This document shows, in pieces, positions 14,754 through 23,030 of a stretch of 64,000 nucleotides of DNA. The position numbers and the translations under genes are program-made. The notes under the pieces are model-generated. The model was not told where the DNA came from. It saw only the letters and a program-made list of their open reading frames with translations, and did not search any database. Where the stretch lies: the NCBI RefSeq assembly GCF_001425745.1, contig NZ_LMDF01000008.1:1-64000 (forward strand), read 5' to 3'. The stretch's first letter is position 1; each line of letters opens with the position of its first letter. The DNA is from Caulobacter sp. Root343 (GTDB lineage Bacteria; Pseudomonadota; Alphaproteobacteria; Caulobacterales; Caulobacteraceae).

Positions 14754-15701
14754 ATGACGACCTTAGAGCCGCTCCCTGGCGTCGAGATCTGGCGCGGCGG
14801 GGTCAACACTTGGGACTGCGACGAGATGGGGCACATGAACGTGCGCCACTACCTCGTGCGCGCCATGGAGGGCCTGGTGGGCCTGGCCGCCGAGCTTGGC
14901 CTGCCGCACGCCTTCTCGCCCTACGCCAACGCCACCCTGCTGGTGAAGGAGCACCACGTCCGCTTCCTGCGCGAGGCCCACGCCGGCGCGCCGCTGCACA
15001 TGCTGGGCGGGGTGATCGAGATCGGCGACAGCGAGGCGCGGCTGCTGCAGCTGCTGGTCCACTCCAGCACGGGCGAGCTGGCGGCGACCTTCCAGACCAC
15101 CGTGGTCCACGCCACCCCGCGCGACGGTCAGGTGTTTCCCTGGCCCGGGATCGCCCGCGAGCGCGCCGAGGCTCTGAAGGTCGAGGTTCCCGAGCAGGCG
15201 CGCTCGCGCAGCATCGCGCTGGCCCCGTTCACGCCGACCGCCAGCCTGCCGCGCGCCGACCAGCTGGGCCTGACCCGCATCGGCCTGGGCGGCCTGCTGC
15301 CGTCCGACTGCGACGTGTTCGGCCGGATGCGGGCCGAGCAGTTCATCGGCCGGGTCTCCGACGGCATCGGCGCGTTCATCCACCCGTTCCGCGACATCGT
15401 GGTCGAGCACGCCGAGCCGAGACCAGCCCGCACCGGCGGCGCGGTCCTGGAATACCGCATCGCCTACCTCGCCTGGCCCGGGGCGGGCGACCGGGTGGAG
15501 ATCCGCTCGGGCCTGATCGGAACGGACGCCCGCACCATGCGGGTCGCGCACTGGATGCTTGATCCCGCCACCGGCCAGGCCTGGGGAACCTCCGAAGCCG
15601 TGGCCGTCACCTTCGACCTCGACGCCCGCAAGGTCGTGCCCGTCAGCGACGCGGCGCGCACGGCGCTGGGCAAGCATGAGGTGGAGGGGTTGTCCTTATA
15701 A
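14754..15701 (+). CDS. Acyl-CoA thioesterase-like protein, double hotdog
   Basis: A 315-residue protein with two hotdog halves. The first (about 12-135) carries VNTWDCDEMGHMNVRHYL, the classical 4-hydroxybenzoyl-CoA thioesterase-like motif with the catalytic aspartate. The second (about 170-300) has GLLPSDCDVFGRMRAEQF in the equivalent place. It probably hydrolyses an acyl-CoA, with length preference unknown. It is monocistronic and ends two bases before repeat copy B2, which separates it from a convergent hydrolase gene. Confidence 0.85.
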   Translation: MTTLEPLPGVEIWRGGVNTWDCDEMGHMNVRHYLVRAMEGLVGLAAELGLPHAFSPYANATLLVKEHHVRFLREAHAGAPLHMLGGVIEIGDSEARLLQLLVHSSTGELAATFQTTVVHATPRDGQVFPWPGIARERAEALKVEVPEQARSRSIALAPFTPTASLPRADQLGLTRIGLGGLLPSDCDVFGRMRAEQFIGRVSDGIGAFIHPFRDIVVEHAEPRPARTGGAVLEYRIAYLAWPGAGDRVEIRSGLIGTDARTMRVAHWMLDPATGQAWGTSEAVAVTFDLDARKVVPVSDAARTALGKHEVEGLSL

Positions 15702-15702
15702 G

Positions 15703-15804
15703 TTGTCATCCCGGCCAAGCGCGAAGCGCGCTGAGCCGGGACCGCAGCAGGCTCTGAGTTTCCGGCGGTCCCGGCTCTCCGCTACGCTGCGGCCGGGATG
15801 ACAG
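15703..15804. repeat. Dispersed palindromic repeat family B, copy 2
   Basis: Same architecture as 5711-5812: outer inverted repeat TGTCATCCCGGCC / GGCCGGGATGACA and inner AGCCGGGACCGC / GCGGTCCCGGCT. It fills nearly the whole gap between two convergent genes (stops at 15701 and 15808). It could form a hairpin in either transcript and so act as a bidirectional terminator. Confidence 0.88.
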
Positions 15805-15807
15805 CTC

Positions 15808-16698
15808 CTATTGCGTCGCCATGTCGAACAGCGCATCCCGCACCAGGTCCGGCCGCTCCATCGGCAGGAAGTGGCTGGTCCCGGCGATCGTCTCGATCCG
15901 CACGGCCTTGCCCCGCCGCGCGAAGCTGTCGCCGGCCCGGCAGGTGGAGTGCATCTGCGCCTTCAGGATTAGCATCGGCGCCTGGACCTGGCGCACCGCG
16001 CGCCACGGATCATGGCCCTGGGCGGCGTAGTTGGAGGCTTCCCAGGCCGGAGCGCAGGCCAGTTCGACCTTGCCGTCCGCCCGCTCGACGAAGCCGCCGG
16101 CCACATAGTCGGCCAGCATGGTCTCGGGCCAGGTCTTGAAGGCGCCCCGGCCCTTGTAGCCGTTGAACACCGCCTCGCGGCTGTCGAACACCGCCCGTCG
16201 GCGCAGGGCCGACTGGACGATCGGCATGCGCCGCCACAGCCGGCCCGAGCTCCACGGCGCCTTGGCGTAGAGGGTGGCCAGCCACGGCATGATCACCGGG
16301 TCGAGCAGGACGAGGCCCTTCACCCGGTCGGGACGCTCGGCGGCGGCCAGCAGGCTGACCGTGCCGCCCATCGAATGGCCGGCCAGCACCACGGGCGGGC
16401 CGTCGAGAGCGTCCAGCAAGCCGATCAGGTCGTCGCGCAGGTCGCGCCACGAGCGGCGTCCATCGGGCTCGGCGGGCAGGGTCGTCTGGCCATGACCGCG
16501 CTGGTCGATGGCCAGGATGCGCAGGCCCGCCGCCAGCGGCGACAGCAGCACGCGATAGGTCTGGGCGTTGAAGCCGTTGGCGTGGACGAAGACGACGTCG
16601 ATCGGCCGGTCCGTCGGGCCGAACTCCAGGGTCGCGATCTCCCCGCCGGTCACCGCCAGGGCGCGCTTGCGGGGTTCGCGAAAGACGGCCGCGTCCAT
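15808..16698 (-). CDS. Alpha/beta-fold hydrolase
   Basis: A 296-residue alpha/beta hydrolase. The start at 16698 (MDAAVF) was chosen for the AGGAG eight bases upstream. The oxyanion/HG region is FVHANGFNAQTY, the nucleophile elbow is GHSMGGT with Ser at about residue 104, and the terminal histidine lies in GTSHFLPMERPD. A cap region between about 130 and 220 (RRRAVFDSREAVFNGYKGRG) is typical of epoxide-hydrolase or lactonase-like members. Substrate is unknown. It is divergent from a DUF488 gene. Confidence 0.85.
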   Translation of the reverse strand: MDAAVFREPRKRALAVTGGEIATLEFGPTDRPIDVVFVHANGFNAQTYRVLLSPLAAGLRILAIDQRGHGQTTLPAEPDGRRSWRDLRDDLIGLLDALDGPPVVLAGHSMGGTVSLLAAAERPDRVKGLVLLDPVIMPWLATLYAKAPWSSGRLWRRMPIVQSALRRRAVFDSREAVFNGYKGRGAFKTWPETMLADYVAGGFVERADGKVELACAPAWEASNYAAQGHDPWRAVRQVQAPMLILKAQMHSTCRAGDSFARRGKAVRIETIAGTSHFLPMERPDLVRDALFDMATQ

Positions 16699-16769
16699 CG
16701 GCGTGGCTCCTGTTGTCGGCTGGCGTCTAAGGTAAGCTCGCCACGACCCGACGTCCATGGAGCCTCTAG

Positions 16770-17219
16770 ATGAAAGAGACGGGGATGAACAAGCTCGCCA
16801 CCATCGGCTACGAGACCGACACGCAGGGCGGCATGATCAACCGGCTGAAGGCCGCCGACGTCGAGCTGGTGGTCGACGTCCGCGCCGTGGCCAGCTCGCG
16901 CAAGGCCGGCTTCTCCAAGACCCTGCTGGGAAACAGCCTGAAGGCCGAGGGCATCGACTATCTGCACCTGCGGCCGCTGGGCACGCCCAAGGCGGGGCGG
17001 GACGCCGCGCGGGCCGGGCGCACCGACGAGATGCGCCAGATCTTCAACGCCCATCTTGAAGAACCGGAGGCCCAGCTGGCCCTGGCCCAAGCCATCGAAC
17101 TAGCGGGCCAGAAGCGGATCGCCCTGCTCTGCTACGAGGACGACCCCAACTGCTGCCACCGCCAGATCGTCGCCCAGCGGATCCGCGAGCGGCTGAAGTG
17201 CGAGGTGGTGGATCTGTAG
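16770..17219 (+). CDS. DUF488-family protein
   Basis: A 149-residue protein with the family's opening TIGYETDTQGGMINRL, the VVDVRAVASSRKAGFSK motif and the C-terminal signature LLCYEDDPNCCHRQIVA, where two cysteines and a histidine are conserved. The start at 16770 has GGAG six bases ahead; ATG 16785 is the alternative. The biochemical role of the family is not settled. It is monocistronic and converges on the SH3 gene, with repeat A2 between them. Confidence 0.85.
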   Translation: MKETGMNKLATIGYETDTQGGMINRLKAADVELVVDVRAVASSRKAGFSKTLLGNSLKAEGIDYLHLRPLGTPKAGRDAARAGRTDEMRQIFNAHLEEPEAQLALAQAIELAGQKRIALLCYEDDPNCCHRQIVAQRIRERLKCEVVDL

Positions 17220-17221
17220 GG

Positions 17222-17350
17222 CCTCCTTCTTCCCCCTCCGGGGGAGGAGGACCGAAGGTCCGGAGGGGGCAAGTATCGGATCACTCACCGCACTTGCCCC
17301 CACCTGACCGCGCGTCGCGCGGTGGTCCGCCCCCGGAGGGGGCGGAAGGA
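17222..17350. repeat. Dispersed palindromic repeat family A, copy 2
   Basis: Both modules of copy 1 are present, each in inverted orientation: CCCTCCGGGGG ... GGAGGGGGCAAG and then CTTGCCCCCACCTGACC with GACCGCGCG-T-CGCGCGGT. A 19-base unrelated spacer separates them. The element lies exactly between two convergent genes (stops at 17219 and 17359). Confidence 0.85.
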
Positions 17351-17358
17351 ACGCCGTC

Positions 17359-18165
17359 CTACGCCTGGGTCACTTGCCACTCGCCGCGTTCGTCCTTGCA
17401 GGCGCTGTAGCGCTGGCTGGACGCGCCCTGGCCGCCGCCGGCGACCGAGGCGTCGATCACGCGGCAGCTGGCGACCGTCTGGCCGTAGGGGCGCACCAGC
17501 GAGGCGGCGGCATAGCCGACGCCCAGGCCGTTGCGGCCCACCAGCACCCAGCCGCCCGTCGGCGCGACGCCCAGGGCGTCGAAGCTCTCACCCGAGGCCA
17601 CCTTGCCGACCACCTTGGCCTTGGTCGACGGACCGGCGCGCAGGTTGGCGGTCGAATTGGCGACATAGGCGCCGCCGGCGGCCTCGAAGCTGGGCAGGCT
17701 CTGGACGCCCGAGGCGTAGCGGATGTTGCGGCCGTCGATCGGCGGGCCGTAGCTGGACGACACCACGTTGATGCGGCCCGAATTGCCGGTGCGGCTGTTG
17801 GTCCAGGTCTGGGCGACACCCGTCTCCAGGGCCTTCTTGGTCGCCTGTTCGGCCAGGGCCGCGTCGGTCGATTGCATGCGGCAGCCGATATAGCCGCCCG
17901 CCGCCGCGCCGGCGGCCGCGCCGACCAGGGTGCCGAGGGTCTTGTTGTTCTTGGAGACCTTGTTGCCGAGCAGGGCGCCGGCGGCCGCGCCGAGCAAGGC
18001 GCCGCCTTCCTGCTTCTTGCCCGAGCCTTCGCACCCGAACAGGCCGCTCAAGCCTTTCGACTGGGCCAGGGCCGGCAGCGGCGTGGCGGCCAGGGTGGAG
18101 CCCATCACGGCGGCGATGGCCACGGCGGCGCCGATCTTGTTCGAGGGGGTGTTGCGGATGGTCAT
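17359..18165 (-). CDS. Exported SH3-domain protein with glycine-zipper segment
   Basis: A 268-residue secreted or periplasmic protein. The start at 18165 (MTIRNTPSNK) gives a signal peptide that ends near ALAQS and has AGAGGA upstream. Residues about 55-90 form a glycine zipper (LLGAAAGALLG, LVGAAAGAAAGGYIGC), a pattern seen in outer-membrane-associated proteins. A bacterial SH3-like domain covers about 175-235 (ANLRAGPSTKAKVVGKVASGESFDALG). A few cysteines at the C-terminus may form a disulfide. A cell-wall or envelope role is inferred. The gene is divergent from the dienoyl-CoA isomerase gene. Confidence 0.8.
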   Translation of the reverse strand: MTIRNTPSNKIGAAVAIAAVMGSTLAATPLPALAQSKGLSGLFGCEGSGKKQEGGALLGAAAGALLGNKVSKNNKTLGTLVGAAAGAAAGGYIGCRMQSTDAALAEQATKKALETGVAQTWTNSRTGNSGRINVVSSSYGPPIDGRNIRYASGVQSLPSFEAAGGAYVANSTANLRAGPSTKAKVVGKVASGESFDALGVAPTGGWVLVGRNGLGVGYAAASLVRPYGQTVASCRVIDASVAGGGQGASSQRYSACKDERGEWQVTQA

Positions 18166-18265
18166 GTCGGAAATCCTCTTCCGTCGGGTCAATGTTGTCG
18201 CCGTCAGCTGCCCGGTCGATAGTCGATGATCAACGAAATGAACATCGACATCAGGGGAGGCCGGC

Positions 18266-19126
18266 ATGAGCAACCACGATCAGACGGACTATAGCTGTTT
18301 CAAGGTCGAGATCGAAGCTGGCGTCGCCCACATCCAATTGAAGCGGCCCGAAGCCATGAACACCATGACACGGCCGTTCTGGAACGAGCTTCCCGCAATT
18401 GTAAAACATATTGACGACAACGCCCTGGCCCGCTGCATCGTCATCACCTCGACCGGCAAGCACTTCAGCGCCGGCATGGATCTTTCGGTGTTCACCGACG
18501 GCGAGGGCGTCACGGCCGACCAGTCCGGCGACCGCTGGGTGGCCGCCGAGAGCTTCCGCCGCTTCGTCCATCACCTGCAGGAGACCTTCTCCTGCCTGGA
18601 CAAGGCCCGCATGCCGGTGATCGTCGCCATCCAGGGCGGCTGCATCGGCGGGGCGGTCGATTTCGTCAGCGCCTGCGACATCCGCTACGCGACCGCCGAC
18701 GCCTTCTTCCAGATCCAGGAGATCAATATCGGCATGACCGCCGACGTCGGCACCTTCCCGCGCCTGTGCAAGCTGATCCCCGAGGGCTGGGTGCGCGAGC
18801 TGGCCTATACGGGACGCCGGCTGCCGGCGGCGCGAGCCCGCGAGATCGGCCTGGTCAACGAGGTCTTCGACACCCACGAGGCCCTGGTCGAACACGCCCT
18901 GGCCACCGGCCGCGAGATCGCCGGAAAGTCGCCCCTGGCCGTCGCCGGCAGCAAGCTCATGATCAATTATGCCCGCGACCACTCCATCGCCGACAGCCTG
19001 GACTATATCGCCACTTGGCAGACCGGCATGTTCTCCGGCCCGCATATGGCCGAGGCGTTCACGGCCAAGGCGCAGAAGCGCGAGGCGGTCTTCCCGGACC
19101 TGCTCCCGCTGAAGAAGACGATGTAG
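18266..19126 (+). CDS. Crotonase-fold delta3,5-delta2,4-dienoyl-CoA isomerase-like enzyme
   Basis: A 286-residue crotonase. The oxyanion-hole motifs are KHFSAGMDL and QGGCIGGAVDF. The stretch CDIRYATADAFFQIQEINIG is strikingly similar to mammalian ECH1, and all three acids used by that isomerase are present with the same spacing: Asp132, Glu152 and Asp160. This favours isomerisation of 3,5-dienoyl-CoA over hydration. It would help beta-oxidation of unsaturated fatty acids with odd-numbered double bonds. A strong ribosome-binding site (GGGGAGG) lies seven bases before ATG. It ends directly against the convergent MocR gene. Confidence 0.88.
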   Translation: MSNHDQTDYSCFKVEIEAGVAHIQLKRPEAMNTMTRPFWNELPAIVKHIDDNALARCIVITSTGKHFSAGMDLSVFTDGEGVTADQSGDRWVAAESFRRFVHHLQETFSCLDKARMPVIVAIQGGCIGGAVDFVSACDIRYATADAFFQIQEINIGMTADVGTFPRLCKLIPEGWVRELAYTGRRLPAARAREIGLVNEVFDTHEALVEHALATGREIAGKSPLAVAGSKLMINYARDHSIADSLDYIATWQTGMFSGPHMAEAFTAKAQKREAVFPDLLPLKKTM

Positions 19127-20533
19127 TCAGGTCCGCGCCGCGTCCAACGCCCGCGCCAGGCCGGCGAACACCCGCGGGTCACTCATCTGCGCCGCATTGA
19201 ACCGCATGAAATCCGAGGCCGAGCGGGCGGCGCTGAACACGTCGCCCGGCGCCAGGACCAAGCCCTCGCCCAAGGCCGCCTGGGCGACCTTCGCCGCGTC
19301 GAGGCCGTCGGGCAGCCGGCTCCAAAGATAGAAGCCGCCGCGTGGTTCCAGCCATGGCCGCACGCCCAGCGACCCCAGCCGCGTGGCGACCTCGCGCCGC
19401 GCCTTGGCCAGGCGTCCGCGCAGGCCGGCCAGGTGCTTGCGATAGCTGCCGTCGCTGAGGACGCCACGCACCAGCTCGGCGGCCAACGGGCTGGGCCCGC
19501 CGAAGCCCGTGGCCACCTGCAGATCGGCCAGGTCCTCTATCCAGTCGGGCCTGGCGGCGACATAGCCGCATCGGAACGAGGCCGACAGGGTCTTGGAGAA
19601 GCTGCCGATCCGGATGACGCGGGCCAGGCCGTCCAGCGCCGCCAGCCTGGGCGAGGGCTCCTGCTCGAAATCGGCGAAGATGTCGTCCTCGACGATCGTC
19701 AGGTCGTGGGCGGCCGCGATGCTGAGCAGCCGGTGAGCGACCTGCGGCGACAGGGTGGCCCCGGTCGGGTTCTGCAGCGCCGAATTGGTGATGTAGAGGC
19801 GCGGCCGATGGGTCTCGAGCGCTTCGGAGAACCGCGCCAGGTCCGGCCCCGCGGGGGTATAGGGCACGCTGACGACCTTGGCGCGGTGGGCGCGCAGCAT
19901 GGCCAGGAAGTTGAAGTAGCAGGGATCGTCGACCAGCACCGTGTCGCCCGGCTGCAGCAGGTAGCGGCAGACCAGGTCGATGGCCTGGGTGGCCGAGGCG
20001 GTCATCAGGATCTGGTCCGGACCGGCGTCGATCCCCGCTTCGGCTAGTTGGCGGGCCAGCAGGCGGCGCAGGGACGGCGAGCCCTGCGTCGGGCCATAGT
20101 CGGCCAGCAGCGGATCCTCGCGCCGCGCCAGTCCGCGCAAACCGCGCCGGATAGAGTCGTTGGGCATCCAGTCGGCGGGCAGCCAGCCGCAGCCGGGCTT
20201 GAGCATGGCCTCGTCGGCGTCCAGCGACTGGCGCGACACCCACAGCGGATCGATCGCTCGGTCTCGCCGGGGCTCAGCCTGGGCCAGGGCGAACGGCGGG
20301 ACCGCGCCGGCGACGTAGAAGCCTGATCCCGGCCGCGCGCGGATCAGGCCCTCGGCGGTCAGGCGGTCATAGGCCTCGACGACGGTCGAGGGCGAGACGC
20401 CCATCGTCGCCGCGAAGCCTCGGATCGACGGCAGCCGCTCGCCCGCCGTCAGGACCCGGCCCGCCAGCTTGCGGCGGATGGCGTCCATCACCCGGCCGGT
20501 GCGGGTGTCGGCCTCGTCCTTGGCGTCGAGCAT
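19127..20533 (-). CDS. MocR/PdxR-type regulator (GntR HTH + aminotransferase-like domain)
   Basis: A 468-residue fusion. The N-terminal GntR winged helix (about 10-75) has LAGRVLTAGERLPSIRGFAATMGVS and VSPSTVVEAYDRL. A fold-type I aminotransferase-like domain follows (about 110-465), with the PLP lysine in IGSFSKTLSASFRCGY and NSALQNPTGATLSP for cofactor binding. MocR proteins use PLP or an amino-acid adduct as signal. The start at ATG 20533 was chosen; a TTG six bases upstream is possible. It is divergent from an EamA transporter gene and a strong palindrome (20559-20584) lies between them. It probably controls that exporter. Confidence 0.9.
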   Translation of the reverse strand: MLDAKDEADTRTGRVMDAIRRKLAGRVLTAGERLPSIRGFAATMGVSPSTVVEAYDRLTAEGLIRARPGSGFYVAGAVPPFALAQAEPRRDRAIDPLWVSRQSLDADEAMLKPGCGWLPADWMPNDSIRRGLRGLARREDPLLADYGPTQGSPSLRRLLARQLAEAGIDAGPDQILMTASATQAIDLVCRYLLQPGDTVLVDDPCYFNFLAMLRAHRAKVVSVPYTPAGPDLARFSEALETHRPRLYITNSALQNPTGATLSPQVAHRLLSIAAAHDLTIVEDDIFADFEQEPSPRLAALDGLARVIRIGSFSKTLSASFRCGYVAARPDWIEDLADLQVATGFGGPSPLAAELVRGVLSDGSYRKHLAGLRGRLAKARREVATRLGSLGVRPWLEPRGGFYLWSRLPDGLDAAKVAQAALGEGLVLAPGDVFSAARSASDFMRFNAAQMSDPRVFAGLARALDAART

Positions 20534-20558
20534 CGTCAAGCTGTGTGGCCTTTTTGAT

Positions 20559-20584
20559 CAATACAGTTCGGTGAAATTGTATTG
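20559..20584. promoter_or_regulatory. Operator-like inverted repeat in the MocR/EamA divergent promoter
   Basis: CAATACAGTT-CGGTGA-AATTGTATTG: ten-base arms with nine matches and a six-base spacer, in an AT-rich island of the otherwise GC-rich genome. It lies 26 bases before the MocR ATG and 63 before the EamA ATG. This is the expected place for the MocR-type regulator to bind. Confidence 0.65.
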
Positions 20585-20646
20585 CACCGTCCCTGCCTTG
20601 GCCAGTCGGCTTGGCCTAGGGAGAACCCTCGGACAAGCGAGGAACG

Positions 20647-21507
20647 ATGCAGCGTAATACGGACGGCTGGGGCAGCGGGATGCTGGGCGTGGTGATCTTC
20701 AGCGGGTCGCTGCCGGCCACGCGCCTGGCCGTGGAGGGCTTCACGCCCCTGTTCCTGACCTCGGCGCGGGCGGTGATCGCGGCCATGCTCGGCGCGGCCC
20801 TGCTGTGGGGCTTGCGTCAGAAGCGGCCGGAACGCGGCGACCTTCTCGCTCTCGCCGTCGTGGCGCTAGGGGTGGTGATCGGTTTCCCGCTGCTGACGGC
20901 GCTGGCGCTGAAGCACGTCACCGCGGCCCACTCGATCGTCTTCATCGGCCTGCTGCCGCTGGCGACCGCCCTGTTCGGCGTTCTGCGTGGCGGCGAGCGG
21001 CCCCGCCCCGCCTTCTGGCTATTCTCGGTCATCGGCGCGGCGGCCGTGGCGGGCTTCGCCCTCTCCCGCAGCGCGGAGGCCTCGCTGAAAGGCGACCTGC
21101 TGATGGTCGCCGCCGTCGTCCTGTGCGGCCTGGGCTATGCCGAGGGGGCGAAGCTGTCGCGGCGGCTGGGCGGCTGGCAGGTGATCTCGTGGGCCCTGGT
21201 GCTGGCGCTCCCCGCCATGGCGGCGTTGGCCGTGGCGACCCTGCCGGCGCGCTGGGACGACATCGGCGCGCCGGCCTGGGCGGGCCTGGCCTATGTCTCG
21301 GTGTTCAGCATGCTGATCGGATTCGTGTTCTGGTACCGGGGCCTGGCGCTGGGCGGCATCGCCAGCGTCGGCCAGTTGCAGCTGCTGCAACCGTTCCTGG
21401 GCCTGCTGCTGGCCGGCCTGCTGCTGCACGAGCCGATCGCCTGGACCATGGTCGCGGTCACGGGCCTGGTCGTGCTGTGCGTGGCCGGCGCGCGGCGCTA
21501 CGCCTGA
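20647..21507 (+). CDS. EamA/DMT-family transporter
   Basis: A 286-residue protein of ten membrane segments in two EamA repeats (about 10-137 and 150-280). The second repeat ends LLAGLLLHEPIAWTMVAVTGLVVLCVAGARRYA, a common DMT pattern with the conserved HEP motif. Likely a metabolite or amino-acid exporter. It is divergent from a MocR-type regulator, a well-known pairing, with a shared palindromic operator; regulation by that protein is a good inference. The substrate is unknown. Confidence 0.88.
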   Translation: MQRNTDGWGSGMLGVVIFSGSLPATRLAVEGFTPLFLTSARAVIAAMLGAALLWGLRQKRPERGDLLALAVVALGVVIGFPLLTALALKHVTAAHSIVFIGLLPLATALFGVLRGGERPRPAFWLFSVIGAAAVAGFALSRSAEASLKGDLLMVAAVVLCGLGYAEGAKLSRRLGGWQVISWALVLALPAMAALAVATLPARWDDIGAPAWAGLAYVSVFSMLIGFVFWYRGLALGGIASVGQLQLLQPFLGLLLAGLLLHEPIAWTMVAVTGLVVLCVAGARRYA

Positions 21508-21526
21508 CCCGGCCTACTCGCCAGCC

Positions 21527-22954
21527 CTACTCGTAGGTGAAGCTCATCGGCGTGTCCGCCGCCGGCAGACAGCTGCGGTCCACCGGCTTGGTCGGGTCCT
21601 GGAAGAAGCTCCGGATCATCTTGCGCGCGCACGGGCTATTGCGGCTGACCCCGTGGGTGGCGTTGGTGACGATGACGACTTGCGAGCCCTGATAGCCCTT
21701 GGCGGCGGCGCGGGTCAGTTCCGGCGGGCAGCCGGGGTCGATCTCGGCGGCCAGGAACAGGGTCGGGACGGCGGTCCTCACCGGCTGCTGCTCGACCTTG
21801 GAGATCGGGCCGACGTCGACGCCGGCGCAGACGTCGTGGATCCGCTGCATCGAGGCCACCATCAGCCGAGCCACCGGATCGGCCTCCGTGCCCTTGGCGA
21901 CATCCGCTCGTTTTTCGAACGGGATCTCCTCCTTGCACAGGTGGGTCATGAACTGGCCCTCGCTGTAATAGTCGCGGCTCTCGACGAACGCCTCCACCGG
22001 CGCGACGTCGCCCTGGATGATCTTCCACAGGTCGCGCGGCAGTACGCCGGCGGTGAAGTAGCTGGCGTCCATCAGATAGCCGCCCAGGTCGTCGGCCGTG
22101 TAGGTCTTGCCGTTGAGGGTCTGGGGACCCGCCAGCCAACGCTCGGCGACCACCGCCAGCTTGGCCTTCAGGTCCGGATAGCGGCGGGCGCATTCGGCCA
22201 CGACCGCGCACTTGGCCATGACGATGTCGATCGAGCTGGAGACCATGGCCGGGCCGCCGACCGTCCAGTCGGCCTCGGGCGGCCAGGGCGAGTCTTGGAC
22301 CACCGCGCGAACGCCTTGCGGCGCGTGGGTCTGGATCGCCGCCTCGATCCGCGTGCCGTACGAGCCGCCGAACAGGTCGATCAGCGGCAGCTTCAGCACC
22401 GCGCGCAGGTCCTGGACGTCCCGGGCCACCTCGACGGCGTTGTAGCGCGACAGGTTCACGCCCTTGGCCTGGAAGGCCTTCAGGCAGGCGACGATGCCGG
22501 CCTTGTCCTGCTCGGACGGCGGCCCGGCGTCGGTCAGGTTCGCGCCCGGGCAGTCCAGGTTGGGGTCCGACTGGCCGCCGCCGCGCTGGTCGAGGAAGAT
22601 CCAATCCTGGTCGACGGCGACGAACTCGCGCGAGGCCTTGCTCTTCAGCATCCGAGGCAGGCCGCCCAGCGCCGAACCGCCAGGTCCGCCATGCAGATAG
22701 ACCACCGGCGGCAGACCGGCCTTGGGCGCGGCGGCCCGCACGATCGCCACGGCCACCTTGATCCTGCGGCTCTTCGGGTCGCCTCGGCTCTCGTCGACGA
22801 TCAGGTTTCCGCATTCGACCTTCAGGTCGACGCCCTTGTAGTCGCCGACGCAGGCCGCGGGCTTGAATCGCGGCGCGGCCGCGTGCGTCGCGCCGCCCAG
22901 AGCGGACAGGCTCAGCGCGCCGACGGCGGCGGCGATCCAGGACAAACGCGACAT
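21527..22954 (-). CDS. Exported alpha/beta hydrolase, TAP-like (S33-type) family
   Basis: A 475-residue secreted hydrolase. The start at 22954 (MSRLSW) opens a signal peptide ending at ATHAAA. The HG motif is VVYLHGGPGGSALGG, followed by DQRGGGQSDPNLDC; the nucleophile is in LFGGSYGTRIEA; a TAP-like C-terminal domain supplies Asp (AAEIDPGCPPE) and His (NATHGVSRN). Six cysteines spread through the mature chain fit disulfides in the periplasm. Relatives are tripeptidyl or prolyl aminopeptidases. It converges on the EamA gene with a 19-base gap. Confidence 0.88.
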   Translation of the reverse strand: MSRLSWIAAAVGALSLSALGGATHAAAPRFKPAACVGDYKGVDLKVECGNLIVDESRGDPKSRRIKVAVAIVRAAAPKAGLPPVVYLHGGPGGSALGGLPRMLKSKASREFVAVDQDWIFLDQRGGGQSDPNLDCPGANLTDAGPPSEQDKAGIVACLKAFQAKGVNLSRYNAVEVARDVQDLRAVLKLPLIDLFGGSYGTRIEAAIQTHAPQGVRAVVQDSPWPPEADWTVGGPAMVSSSIDIVMAKCAVVAECARRYPDLKAKLAVVAERWLAGPQTLNGKTYTADDLGGYLMDASYFTAGVLPRDLWKIIQGDVAPVEAFVESRDYYSEGQFMTHLCKEEIPFEKRADVAKGTEADPVARLMVASMQRIHDVCAGVDVGPISKVEQQPVRTAVPTLFLAAEIDPGCPPELTRAAAKGYQGSQVVIVTNATHGVSRNSPCARKMIRSFFQDPTKPVDRSCLPAADTPMSFTYE

Positions 22955-23030
22955 CGAAGACTCCAGCGGCTTTCGCGCATCAACACCAAGGTTAATGCGC
23001 ACCGCAAGGCTTCCGTCCGGGAAGGAGTGT

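Noticed and set aside
14754..15701. Zur-regulated zinc genes next to zur
   Set aside because: The neighbours are a small hydrophilic protein and a thioesterase. No zinc transporter or Zur-box-like palindrome was found.
18222..18249. GTCGATG-N14-CATCGAC between the SH3 and dienoyl-CoA isomerase genes as an operator
   Set aside because: Seven-base arms with a long spacer in GC-rich sequence are easily found by chance, and no regulator gene is adjacent.
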